Shown in pieces: positions 29,829 to 39,900 of a DNA stretch of 64,000 bases. Under the pieces are notes generated by a model that ran no database searches, was not told the DNA's origin, and saw only the letters and a list, made by a program, of their open reading frames with translations. The first letter of the stretch is position 1. Every line of letters starts with the position of its first letter. The position numbers and the translations under genes are program-made. The DNA is from Immersiella caudata (Eukaryota > Ascomycota > Sordariomycetes > Sordariales > Lasiosphaeriaceae), in contig JAULSU010000004.1 in NCBI GenBank assembly GCA_030512335.1, positions 4,464,001 to 4,528,000 on the forward strand. Reading direction: 5' to 3'.

Positions 29829-32621
29829 TCATGCCCCACCAGCCGCCGTAATACCATTAGCATCCGTCTCCACGACAGTGTACCCATCAGCATTACCCTT
29901 TCCAGTCGCCGCTTGCGAATAGGCGTCATCGCTTCTGTCACATAAAATATCCAGATCCCGATCGCTGAGAATCTCCCGATGGCCCGAAAACTTGTACACT
30001 TGCCCATCCTTCAAAAGAAGCGACTTGAGCAACTCTCGGTCTAGCTCCTCGCGGAGGTCCATTTTTTGCCCCATCGTTCGGAAGCCGCCCTTCTTGATGA
30101 CCAGCTTTTCAAGTCGGCGCTTCGCGTCGGCGCTCATGAGCAGGTCCTCCTCGACTGTATCTTTCGTGGCGAGGCGATACACCACGACTGGGCGCGTCTG
30201 ACCAATACGGTGGGCTCTGTCTTGGGCCTGCAGATCCTGCTGCGGGTTCCAGTCGCTGTCAAAGAGGATGACAGTGTCGGCGCTTGCAAGGTTGATGCCC
30301 TGTCCGCCAGCGCGGGTCGATAGCAAGAAGACCTTAATGTCAGCGTCTTCGTTGAAGCTTTTAATCTGCTCGCGCCGGTGGTCCTGTGCGACACCACCGT
30401 CGATGCGGCAGAGCTTCCAGCCGCGCAGCTCAGTGCAGTAGTCCTCCAGGATGTCGAGCTGGGTCTTGAACTGTGAGAAAATGAGGACCTTGTGGTCGCG
30501 CTTGAAGAGGGCTGGGAGCAGCCGGTCGAGGAGAAGCATCTTGCCTGAAGCGGTGACAATGCTCTCATCGACTGTCGAGCCCGCTTCGGAGGCCCAGGGA
30601 TTGTAAAAATTGTGCGGACTGTTGCAAACCAGGCGGAGCTGGAGAAGCGGGTTTCCGAGCTTCTTGGTCGAGATTTCTCGTTCTGCGGACGGGTCAGTAC
30701 GAATCTCAGGGCAAGCGGGGGAATGCAGCATACTAGCTAGCTCGAGGGTTCGCGCCCGCTCGAACTCCTCTGCGCTCATTGAGTCCATAGCATTGTCTTC
30801 CTCTTCCAGCTCATTTGAGAGCTTTGCCTCAAACTCGTCATCGTCCAGCATGTCGTCATCCGAGTCTGCCTCTTTGTACGTGCTCTTTGCCCTGCGCGGG
30901 CGGCCGCGAGTGCTCGCTGGTGTGGACTGCTTGCTGGACTTGGAGCTCTTGGGCTCGGGTGACACCTCAACTGGCGCACTTTTCCTCTTCTTGTCTTTGG
31001 CTGACCTAACAGGAACCTCGACATCGAGAGTGCTCTTCGCCACAGCCTGCTTGGGTGGCCTGCCGCGCGGACGGGGCTTCATCATCATCGCAAACGCATT
31101 CTTGGCTGCGGCCGCTGGTGTCTTTGTGATCGGCACAACCCTCTCCGCCTCTGGTTCTTGTTTGACACTAGAAGACCTCGACGACCGAGGGCTCTCAGTC
31201 CGAGATGAGATGCCGCTATTTGTCGCACCCGTCAATCGTTCTACAACCTTGCTCTCCAAGAAGGCTCGCGTGTCAATGTTCTTATCCTTGATGACGTTGT
31301 AGAGGTCGGTTTGTTCCTTCGTCATCGGCGCATACAGGATGTACTCTCGCTTCTTGGGCAGGTAGCTGGCGACGTCTGCCTTGACTCGCCTGAGGAGCAG
31401 TGGCTGTAAAAGGACGTGCATTTTCTTGACCAGCTCCTGCTTCATCTTGTCGGCGATGAACTCTTCCGTGCCCTCCTCATCTTCGAGATCGCCAAAGTCA
31501 AACCAACTTTCGAAGGCATCCCAGCTCCCAAAGATATCTGGGAGGAGGAAATTCAGCAGAGACCAGAGCTCTTTGAGATTATTCTGCAACGGCGTGCCCG
31601 TGATGAGCAGGCGAGTTGCGGATGTGAAGGTCTTGAGTTCGCGGAAGAGTTTGGAGTCAAAGTTCTTCATTCGGTGGCCCTCATCCTAAAATCTAGTCAG
31701 CTCATGTTGGGGGTGGATGGAGAATCGGAGCTTACAATGATGATGAGCGCCCAATTGATCTTGGACAACGAGGCTCGGTCTTTCAGAACCATCTCATAAC
31801 TAGTACATACGATGGGAAATTCTTTGGTCGGGCGTCCCTTTTGATAGTGGTGCATGATCCCATTCTTGAATATTTTGGTCCGCTCCTGGGGTGTACCGTG
31901 GTACATCACAACTGGGATCGAAGGAACCCAGCGCTGGAGCTCTTCCATCCAGTTGGATAGAGTGCTCAATGGGGCCACAATAAGGTGTGGTCCCATAAAC
32001 CCCTTTTGCTCCCGAAGGAGTGCGATCAACGAAATGGTTTGGATGGTTTTCCCTAAAAAGGAGTCAGCAGTATCATCTCATCTGGGGGGCGCTCGACATA
32101 CCCAGGCCCATCTCATCGGCCAGGATTCCACTCATTCCCTGAAAGAAGATCTCAAACATCCACGTCAAGCCCTCGAGTTGGTAGTCCCGCATTGTGCCGC
32201 CCACCATGCACTTTGGCTGCTCTGCCATTTTAAGCTTATGTTCGCCCAGTGTCTTGCCGTCGAGGCGCGTCCCAACTCGTCCAAGCGCCTCCGTTTTATT
32301 TGTTAAAATCTGGCTGAAGACAACGCTAGTGTCGAGGAGCTTTTGTAGGTCCTTGGCCATGGCTTCGCGCTCCTCCTTGGTTGTGGCCTTGGTCTTCCGT
32401 TTCTTTCTTCGCCTCTCCTCAGCCTTCTCGTTGGCTTGCCTGGCTTTTTCTTCTTCTGCAGCAAGGATCTGCTCCTTGCTGATCACGTCGTCGGCCATCT
32501 TCGGCTTCTGGTCGGGGCTATCGGTCGGAGACATGGGCGGGGGAGACGACGGCGCACTGGTCGGCAGTCGAGAAACCGAGCTCTTAGAGTCATCGTCTGC
32601 GGAGGAGACGGATTTCGGCAT
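29829..32621 (-). CDS. IRC5: SNF2-family chromatin remodeller, LSH/HELLS/Irc5 type
   Basis: Exons 32102-32621, 31736-32052 and 29829-31685 (introns 32053-32101 and 31686-31735, both canonical) encode 897 residues. After an acidic/Ser N-terminus and a Lys-rich coiled coil come the SNF2 ATPase motifs: MRDYQLEGLTWM, Walker A DEMGLGKT (near residue 170), DEGHRMKN (280), LLITGTPLQNNL, then the second lobe with VLIFSQFKTQLDIL and QAQDRAHRIGQTRPV. The order and spacing match the LSH subfamily (mammalian HELLS, plant DDM1, yeast Irc5, Neurospora MUS-30), nuclear remodellers that act in genome stability and, in animals and plants, DNA methylation. The insert between the lobes carries two AT-hook-like motifs, RPRGRPPK and RGRPRR, about residues 484-544. 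The subfamily call is firm, the exact role in this fungus is not. Confidence 0.92.
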
Positions 32622-33771
32622 GTTGGCAAAATGGCGCGCACTGTGCGGCGAGGCCTATCCTGTCCTGCTGCCAGGTCCGAAGAGACACCTATAAGGTTGA
32701 GGCGTTGTCGATTTGCCACCCACGAGCCGGGCTGCGAAAGGCTTCAAAGGGAATTTCGGGTCCGAAAAAGAAGATTGAGATGCAGCCAAGGCCGAAAATG
32801 GGTACAACAGTTCGAATTGAACTTCAGAACGGTGCAATTGTGCTTCAAGAGGTATCAGTCGACTCCAGGCGTTGTAGAAGGGGCATGCCAGTCAAATGCA
32901 GGGAGCGACGGATTTGTCACCTAAGGGCGCGACGCGATCGCGGGAACGCGCTGACGCGACAGAGATCGCTTGGCGCTTTAGCGCGTCCAAGTGCACGACG
33001 TCACGAGGCCGGGGGTCACCCCCCTTGCATTGTTAGCCTTGGATCCTAGGCAGCTATTGCCCCTCTTCGTGTTGACTCAGTCGAAACGTCGTTTATGAGG
33101 GTTGCGTTTCGGCTGCTAAAAAGCGAAGAAAGCGAGATATCCGCCGACTGATCGTTGCAGTGTCGACTTTCAAGCTCATTCTTCCAGATCGCATGCGATC
33201 CATCGTTAGAGGAACGCTTTCCATTGTTGCGGCATCGAAGCTGTTGGGAGAAGAAAATAAGCCAATGCTCCGTTTCTGCGGAGCGTGGTGTGTAGCACGC
33301 TGGAGCTGCTGAGATATGGCTCAGATATGGCTGGCCAGGTTTTCTTCCTGAGCCACGATCCTTTTTTTTTTTTTTTTTCGCACCTGGTTGATATTGTTTT
33401 TAGGCCTGAAACTTTGTTAGCGCCCCCCCCCCCCCCCAAGAGCATTTGTACCTCTTTTAAAGCTTGCGATAACATACCCTCAAGGTCTCGGTGTGAGAGT
33501 GGTGCGTGTAAGTGACGGAGGCATACCGCGTTTGTAGTGTTGATCTTCGCACGGCTCTACTGCGACTTGAGAGGTGTCTGTGGACCGTGCGAAAAATGAG
33601 GAATGGTCCAATTCTGAATCTTTAGCGGCCCTCGGCCGCCGTTTAACAAAACTGCCCCGCCTCCGTTGTGTGAATCAAAATTGTCCAGCTTCATCACCCC
33701 GCCATCGTCACCCAACTTCCACACCCCAGGCGACCAAACAACCACCACAAGTCGTTCCCCGGCGAACCCGC
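32622..33771. other. divergent intergenic region with homopolymers
   Basis: About 1.1 kb between the remodeller start and the tRNA-binding-protein gene. It contains T17 (33362-33378) and C15 (33423-33437). From 33574 onward the plus strand stays open in frame with the downstream gene. No separate gene seen. Confidence 0.55.
33362..33437. repeat. T17 and C15 homopolymers
   Basis: T17 at 33362-33378 and C15 at 33423-33437 within a probable promoter. Both are likely length-variable. Confidence 0.9.
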
Positions 33772-33879
33772 ACGTCAATCAAGCTGTTCTCCCTCCGCGC
33801 CGCGCGTCCTGCACTTCGCAGCGTCTCCCCTCTCCGCCAGCTTTCATCCCGGTCCATCTCCCTGAGCAACCCGCGCATC
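33772..33879 (+). other. in-frame 5' extension resembling a mitochondrial presequence
   Basis: Thirty-six codons directly upstream of and in frame with the Arc1-like ATG encode an Arg/Ser/Leu/Ala-rich, acid-free segment (KLFSLRAARPALRSVS, RQLSSRSISLS). Candidate non-AUG starts in frame include ACG at 33772 and CTG at 33784, the latter with A at -3. No in-frame stop separates it from the main frame. Confidence 0.5.
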
Positions 33880-35088
33880 ATGGCAGCCCTCGCCGCCCAA
33901 AAATACACGCCGGCCGAGGAGACCGAGATCCAGAAATGGATCGCCAAGGCCGACTCCATCAAGGCCGGCGCCGACAAGGCCGTCCTCGACGCCCTTAACG
34001 CCGACCTCGCTACCCGCACCACCGCCCTCGGCACCAAGCCCAGCAAGGCCGACGTCGCCATCTACGAGGCCGTGGCCCCGCTCGTCAAGACATGGTCCCC
34101 CGAGGAGCGCACCGGCCAGGAGGGCCGCCCCAACATCGTGCGCCTCGTCGACTTCGTACAGAACAGCCCGCTCTTCGGTCTCGAGGTCGCTGACAAGGTC
34201 GTCGTCGATCAGGAGGAGGTCCTTTACGTGAAGCCCCCCGTCGACGCCAAGGCCGAGAAGGAGCGTCTTAAGAAGGAGAAGGCCGCCGCCGCTGTTGCTG
34301 CCTCTGGCGGAGAGAAGACAGTGGTGGACCTGACAAAGGAGAAGGTTGCTGCCGTTGCCGACAAGGTTGCCGAGCTTAAGGATAAGGTTGTGGACGCCGC
34401 GGCTGGTGCCGCTGCTGCTCCCGAGGGCAAGCAGAAGAAGGAGAAGAAGGAGAAGCAGAAGAGGCCGGCCCCTCCCCCTCCGCCTCCCGCTGTTTTGTCT
34501 CCTGGCCTGATTGATCTCCGTGTTGGTCACATTCTTAAAGCCATCAAGCACCCCGAAGCCGACTCGCTCTATGTCTCTACGATTGCTATGGGTGACAAGC
34601 CAGGTACCGACGACACAACTGAGGTGGATGGCCAGGTTTGCAGGACTGTCTGCTCGGGTCTCAACGGTCTCGTTCCCCTGGAGGAGATGCAGGGCCGCAA
34701 GGTTGTGGTGGTTTGCAACCTCAAGCCTGTCAAGATGCGCGGAATCAAGTCCTCGGCTATGGTTCTGGCTGCGTCGCCACAAATCAAGGAGGGAGAGGCG
34801 GACGACCACAAGGGCCCCGTCGAGCTGGTGAACCCACCGGCCGACGCCAAGGCAGGCGAGCGCGTCTACTTCGAGGGATGGCAGGCGGAGCCGGAGAAGG
34901 TCCTCAACCCCAAGAAGAAGATCTGGGAGACGTTCCAGCCCGGATTTACAACCACGGATGATCTCGAGGTGGCATTCGATGCTGGTGTGGTAAAGGAGTT
35001 GGAGGGCAAGGAGGGGCTCGGCAAGCTGGTCACGGCAAGCGGTGGTGTCTGTAAGGTTCCTAGTCTAAAGGGTGCTCAGGTGCGATAA
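33880..35088 (+). CDS. ARC1: Arc1/EMAPII-type tRNA-binding protein, possible dual-localised
   Basis: From ATG 33880 the protein (MAALAAQKYTPAEE) has 402 residues. Residues 1-100 are a helical GST-C-like domain used by Arc1 to bind aminoacyl-tRNA synthetases. A Lys/Ala-rich linker follows (KAEKERLKKEK, KKEKKEKQKRP), then a polyproline stretch and a C-terminal EMAPII OB-fold: LIDLRVGHILKAIKHPEADSLY cut short here, CSGLNGLVPLE and KMRGIKSSAMVLAAS. Known relatives deliver tRNA to Met- and Glu-tRNA synthetases in the cytosol. Upstream the same frame stays open for 102 codons back to 33574 without any ATG. Its last 35 residues (after ACG 33772: SIKLFSLRAARPALRSVSPLRQL and so on) look like a mitochondrial presequence. 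Non-AUG initiation, as in yeast ALA1 and GRS1, could therefore give a mitochondrial form. Confidence 0.9.
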   Translation: MAALAAQKYTPAEETEIQKWIAKADSIKAGADKAVLDALNADLATRTTALGTKPSKADVAIYEAVAPLVKTWSPEERTGQEGRPNIVRLVDFVQNSPLFGLEVADKVVVDQEEVLYVKPPVDAKAEKERLKKEKAAAAVAASGGEKTVVDLTKEKVAAVADKVAELKDKVVDAAAGAAAAPEGKQKKEKKEKQKRPAPPPPPPAVLSPGLIDLRVGHILKAIKHPEADSLYVSTIAMGDKPGTDDTTEVDGQVCRTVCSGLNGLVPLEEMQGRKVVVVCNLKPVKMRGIKSSAMVLAASPQIKEGEADDHKGPVELVNPPADAKAGERVYFEGWQAEPEKVLNPKKKIWETFQPGFTTTDDLEVAFDAGVVKELEGKEGLGKLVTASGGVCKVPSLKGAQVR

Positions 35089-35415
35089 GAAACTGTTGCG
35101 TGTGGTGTTGAGCTACGCTTAGATTAACGTTGATGAAATGACTACTACACTGTTTAGTCACCCAGGGTTGGCAATCAGGGTATCACTACGTTACTAGCGA
35201 CGTTCAGGAACAGCGTTGTAGGGTTACGATGAATATGGAGAGTAGAAACGACCTTTCTCCCCTTCTCAGCATTTGGAAAAAATGGTCTCCTCCGCTTCTT
35301 TAGTGAGTGCAACGTCGGAACCACAACTATAGGTAAAAAGTTATCTATTTTTATCATCGCGTCCAAAACTTGCTACGTCAATCTCGACAGAGAACTTCTC
35401 CAATGTTTCCAAAGC
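35089..35415. other. intergenic between convergent genes
   Basis: About 330 bp between the Arc1-like stop and the secreted-protein stop. It holds only presumed 3' ends; nothing else seen. Confidence 0.6.
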
Positions 35416-36062
35416 TTAATTCACCAGGGTCAGAATCGGGGTCACTGTCGGGGTCGCCTTGCAGTCGGTGGTGCGGATGACAGTCTCGGTGGGAACGACG
35501 CAGCCGGAGAGGCTGACGGTCTTGGTTACGGTGCGGGTCTTGGTGGTCTTGCAGCAGTCGTCGCTGGAAGTCACGTCAGTTTTTGGCGTTTTTCTCTGGG
35601 GTGAGGAAGGGAAACTCACGCGCAGGGGACGTTCTTGGTGGTGATGGCGATGTACGCAGGGCACGCAAGATTCGTCGGGGGGGTTCCAATGGCTGTTTGG
35701 ACATTGTCAGGGGGCCCCTTCTTGCTGGGTTGCTGTGGAAAGAGAAAGAAACTCACCCTTGGTGACCGTCTTGGTGTACACATAGCAGCTAGGACCCTTA
35801 GTCACGCCGTTCACAACGGACGTGCAAGCGGGACCGCCCGGGACGGTGATGATAGCCGTGGGGAGGACGGGGACGATAGGGCCACCCGTGGGCACAGTGA
35901 CGATGGGGGCTGTGGGGAGCGTGACGAAGGTCTGAGCAGAGCTATGCGTGGCGTGTGTAAGTCACACCACTCTTCTGGAAGGAAGTTTCAGGGGGCGGCG
36001 TACCAGAGCTGGGCGCCTCCGAAGAGGAGACCCAGGAGACCGGCGGACTTGACGGCGTACAT
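35416..36062 (-). CDS. small secreted Thr/Val-rich Cys protein, 4 exons
   Basis: Exons 36004-36062, 35757-35941, 35620-35692 and 35416-35563 splice to 154 residues, each intron (56-64 nt) with a GTGAGT or GTACGC donor and a TAG/CAG acceptor. A signal peptide (MYAVKSAGLLGLLFGGAQLCSA) is split by intron 1. The mature part begins with a low-complexity Thr/Val/Pro region (TAPIVTVPTGGPIVPVLPTA), followed by eight or so cysteines, including DDCCK, SGCVV and TDCK, and Thr/Val repeats such as KTRTVTKTVSLS. It is probably exported to the wall or medium. Fungal small secreted proteins of this kind include wall components and effectors, but no CFEM or hydrophobin cysteine pattern is seen, so no function is assigned. 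Confidence 0.8.
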
Positions 36063-36977
36063 GATGGCTGCGGGACGGGAAGTCTAAAGTCTAACAACCT
36101 GAGGGTTTCAGGAAGGTGGCAGTCGACGAGGAGTCTTGGTTGATGCGCTGGCTTGGGAAGGTCAGTCTGTCTGTCAAAACAGTTTGGTGGAATCCGGGCA
36201 TGGAGTCGCCCCTTTTATAGCTCGACGTCTCCATCCTCAAGGGCATCACGCCTTTCCCTCTTCTCCATGTCCCTCTCTCCCCATGGGGTCTCTCTCCGAG
36301 AAAATTTCCCTTGGTTGGGAGGAGAAAACCCCGACTAGACCGGCCGGTCATGGCGACGCTTGCCCAACCCAAATCAGCCGAGATGCGGTGCCAGGAAATT
36401 TTGTTTGTTGCGCGACGCTCACCAGACGAACCGACAGAGGGTATCCCCATCTCCTCTGCAGCGTCGTAGAAACAAGACGTCGGGGTGGCGACTGAACCGT
36501 ACAAAAGTATTGCTCAGATGTTGGGATAATATAAAAGATATTGTCCGCTGTAACCGTGGCACCGGGTTGTCAACCACAACGCTACTGCTTGGCAGGCACC
36601 AAGACCCGATCCGGACCGGAAGCCTTCTCTTGCTCCCGGTAATCCCGCCACATCGGCGCTACGGAACCTGACAGACGACGTGACTGAGCTATTTTGAGAA
36701 CCGCGTATTCCCGGGGTCCCGGATCGGCCATTGTCTCCCTCCCTGTCACCATTCCCCCCTTGACCTCACCCGCAACTTCAACCATCACACAAAAACAGCC
36801 GTTTTGATACAACCTCTCTTCGTTATTATACATAATTGCTACAAAATCCATGCAACCGCCAGATGATAGATACTCGCTTCCCACAAGCCCCTATCCACGT
36901 GGGGGGGAAAAGACGCCCATCCCTTGCTTTTGCTCAAACGCCGTGAAATCTATGCTTCTACACCATGCCCTCTCAGT
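36063..36977. other. intergenic
   Basis: About 900 bp upstream of the secreted-protein gene and downstream of the mitochondrial RNA polymerase gene, both on the minus strand. Frames here have no protein-like composition. No gene seen. Confidence 0.55.
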
Positions 36978-39900
36978 CTAAGAAAAGAAATACTTGCTCC
37001 CTTTCAGCTGCCGCACATCGAAATCGCCCTTCTCGGGAACGCTAGGGAACGTAATGGGCAGCCAAATACGTTCATAAAGGATCTTTTGTGGGCCGACCTT
37101 CTTCAGTTTTTTCTTGAAGAATCCGTCTTGGTCGCCGCCGAAATGTTTCCCGTCGGCAAACTCGGCCATTTTGTCGTTGGAAATCGCTCCCCTGAGCATC
37201 ACATTGGCCGTCTGCTCTTGCTCGGCGTCCTCGCTGGCGTCCTCGGCTTCTAGGGTTTCGACGATACCTGCTGCGTCCATGGACTCAGCAGCATCCGTCT
37301 CTTCCAGGGATGCTTCCACGTCCGCATCATCACCCGCAAGCGCTGCAACATCGTCTGCGTCTTCTAATTCCTTCGGATCAAACTCCACTGGTGCGATCGT
37401 CTCCGCTGCGCTTTTCACGCTGGCAAAAATGGTGGCTGGCGTGACCATGTTCAAGCCCTCCTTCACCGCCTCCGGATCCAAAGACTGAAGAAGCTGCTGC
37501 CTCCTATACTCGTTGAAAAGCTCCTCCATCAAGCTCAACCGATGCTTCTTCCGATATTCGCGAATCAACTTCCCTGCCGGGGACCTCGCGTTTATTGACT
37601 CCAGGTAGAGCGCGCCTCGATACCTTGCCTTGAACTCCTCCAGCAACCGCCCCGTGATGTTGTCGCTGTGGATGCGGATGAAAGAATCGCGGATGACGTC
37701 GCTCATGGCTTCAACGTCGCAGGGATGAGTCCAAAACGAGTCGTGAACGGCGGCGAATGTGAGACCAAGCGCATCGCATTCCAGCGCCGACAGAAGCATG
37801 TGGCTTGCATCGAGAGAGTGGATGAAATTTGGAGGAAAGCCCTGGAGCTGCTTGATGCGATGGACCGGGTCAAACTGCCCAGGGATGACCACGTTGAGCC
37901 CCTGAAGGCAGGTTTCGATCTTCTTGATCACCACCTTCCGATACGGCTGCACCACAGGCATCCGCAGCGGCGTGGTCCATACGAGCGTGCAGTTGAAGTG
38001 CCCGCCAACAGCGTCTTTGGCTCCTGCCTTGGTCGTTTTGGCGGCCCTTTTTTCGTTATCGGGGGCCTGGAGCGCCTCAATCTGCTCGGGGGTTACGGCC
38101 CGGCAGATGCGGTCCCCGATGTGAATAAACCATCGCTGAATTTCGTGTGCGCCGTGGAACATCGTCCCAAGCGCCTTGAAGATGTTGGCGGCAACATACG
38201 ACGTGAGGCTTCCAAAGTCCATGTTTGGGAGCTTTGTGAGTTCCGGGTAGAGATTTGCCAACTGCTTCGCAACCTGTTTTTTGGCCCCGACAAAGGTCAC
38301 GCCGTAGACGTTGGTCATGACGGTTTGCTTGACAACTTTTCGAGCAATCCTGCCCTTCAGATACTTTGCGACCGCGCGGACTTCGTCGCTGCCATGCTCG
38401 AGGTCTCTAGCGATAGTCTGCTCCAACAAGTCTGCCACTGCCGTGTAAATATCTGCGGGCTTGTCGCCTGGGATCAGGTTCACCTGCTTCGCTCCCCAGG
38501 TATCGCCACCGAGGGCGGCGTAATGCTGAAGGCCGTTGCAGGTGCCGTCTTGATGCACCGGCAGGCGTGATATAAACTTTGTGTGGTCCGGGGACTCGCA
38601 CGCGGCCTTAACCTCAAAACATGCCGCCAAGACCTGCCACGGATCTTCGCCCCCAAGCCACCACCTCCTCCCGTTCAACGGGTTGTTGACAGAGTCAATG
38701 ATGTCATCCATGTGCCGTGTCGCAAAGTCATCGCGGTCGTCGAGACTGGCCTTGTCAAAGCCATACACATTCGAGAGATGGATCTTCAGCCACCGCAGCC
38801 CATTCGGTCCGAGGGGTTTGCCCTTGGCAAAGCGCAGCAAGCCACGGCAGTTGTCAGCGCCCATATGGTTCAGGTAGGTCGGCATCGGATAAGCGCGGCC
38901 TCGGAAATCGAGGTTGTGTGGGAAGTAGAAGGTCTGGTCTCTGAAGGCCCTTGCGATCTCCATCTGGAAGTTGATATAGCAGCGAACTGAATGCAGCCCC
39001 TGCTTCTCCTGCTCAGCAGCCTTGATCTCTTTGAGCCAGAGCCGCCTCGCTATCGGGTCTTCGTTGCCATCTGGTTCGGGTGGGATGGTTGCTGTCGGGT
39101 GGGCGGGAGGAAAGTTGGCAATGGCTTCGCCGCTGTTCCATGCCTCCAACATCACGTTGAACACTGGCCGGTTGATGGACCAGGCCGTCTTGCCCAGCAC
39201 GTCAAGACCCCTCATGACTTGGTCCATATCCCCGTTGGCTATCGCGGCTCTCGCGTAGTGCTCTTGATCCTTCTCCCCCAGTTTGATTCGAAGAATGCTG
39301 CTTGCGGATTCGAGGAAACCACCCTTGTCAAACTTGGTCCAGGGGTCAGGCTGACACACCATGGGCAGATGTCGAGCCAGGACCTCGCCTCGAGGTTCCC
39401 GTGTTAAGAGGTCCGCAACAGCCTTATTCGGTGTGATCATTCCAATCTTCTTTCCTCTCCGGAGCTGACTGGTGTGATGAAAGGCGGGTTGGATTTGCGA
39501 AATAATCTCCTTGGTCACTGGATGCTCCCGCACTACAGGAACCTTGGCTGTTTCGAACAGAGCGGAGAGAAGAAAAGCGCCCACTCTCGTTCGTATATTG
39601 ATCGGCCAACGGTGATTCGTCGAAGGGGCGTCCTTGACAATCACCTTGTTATCTTCGGTTGCGATGGTGGGCTCGACTCGGCGGCGATGTCGCTGGCGTC
39701 TGTTTTGCTCCATCTTTCCCTTCCTGTGCTCTCTTTGCAACAGGATATCGTCCTCGAGAGCACGTGCAACGGTGGCAACGGTGCTGCCCAGAGGCGCCCC
39801 TTTATTTATCCCGTTTGTGGTAACCGTGGAAAGAGTTGCGAGGAGGGTCACCGCAGCCGTTCGATCAGGATCAGACTGGCGTAGAAACGGGCCGTACAAG

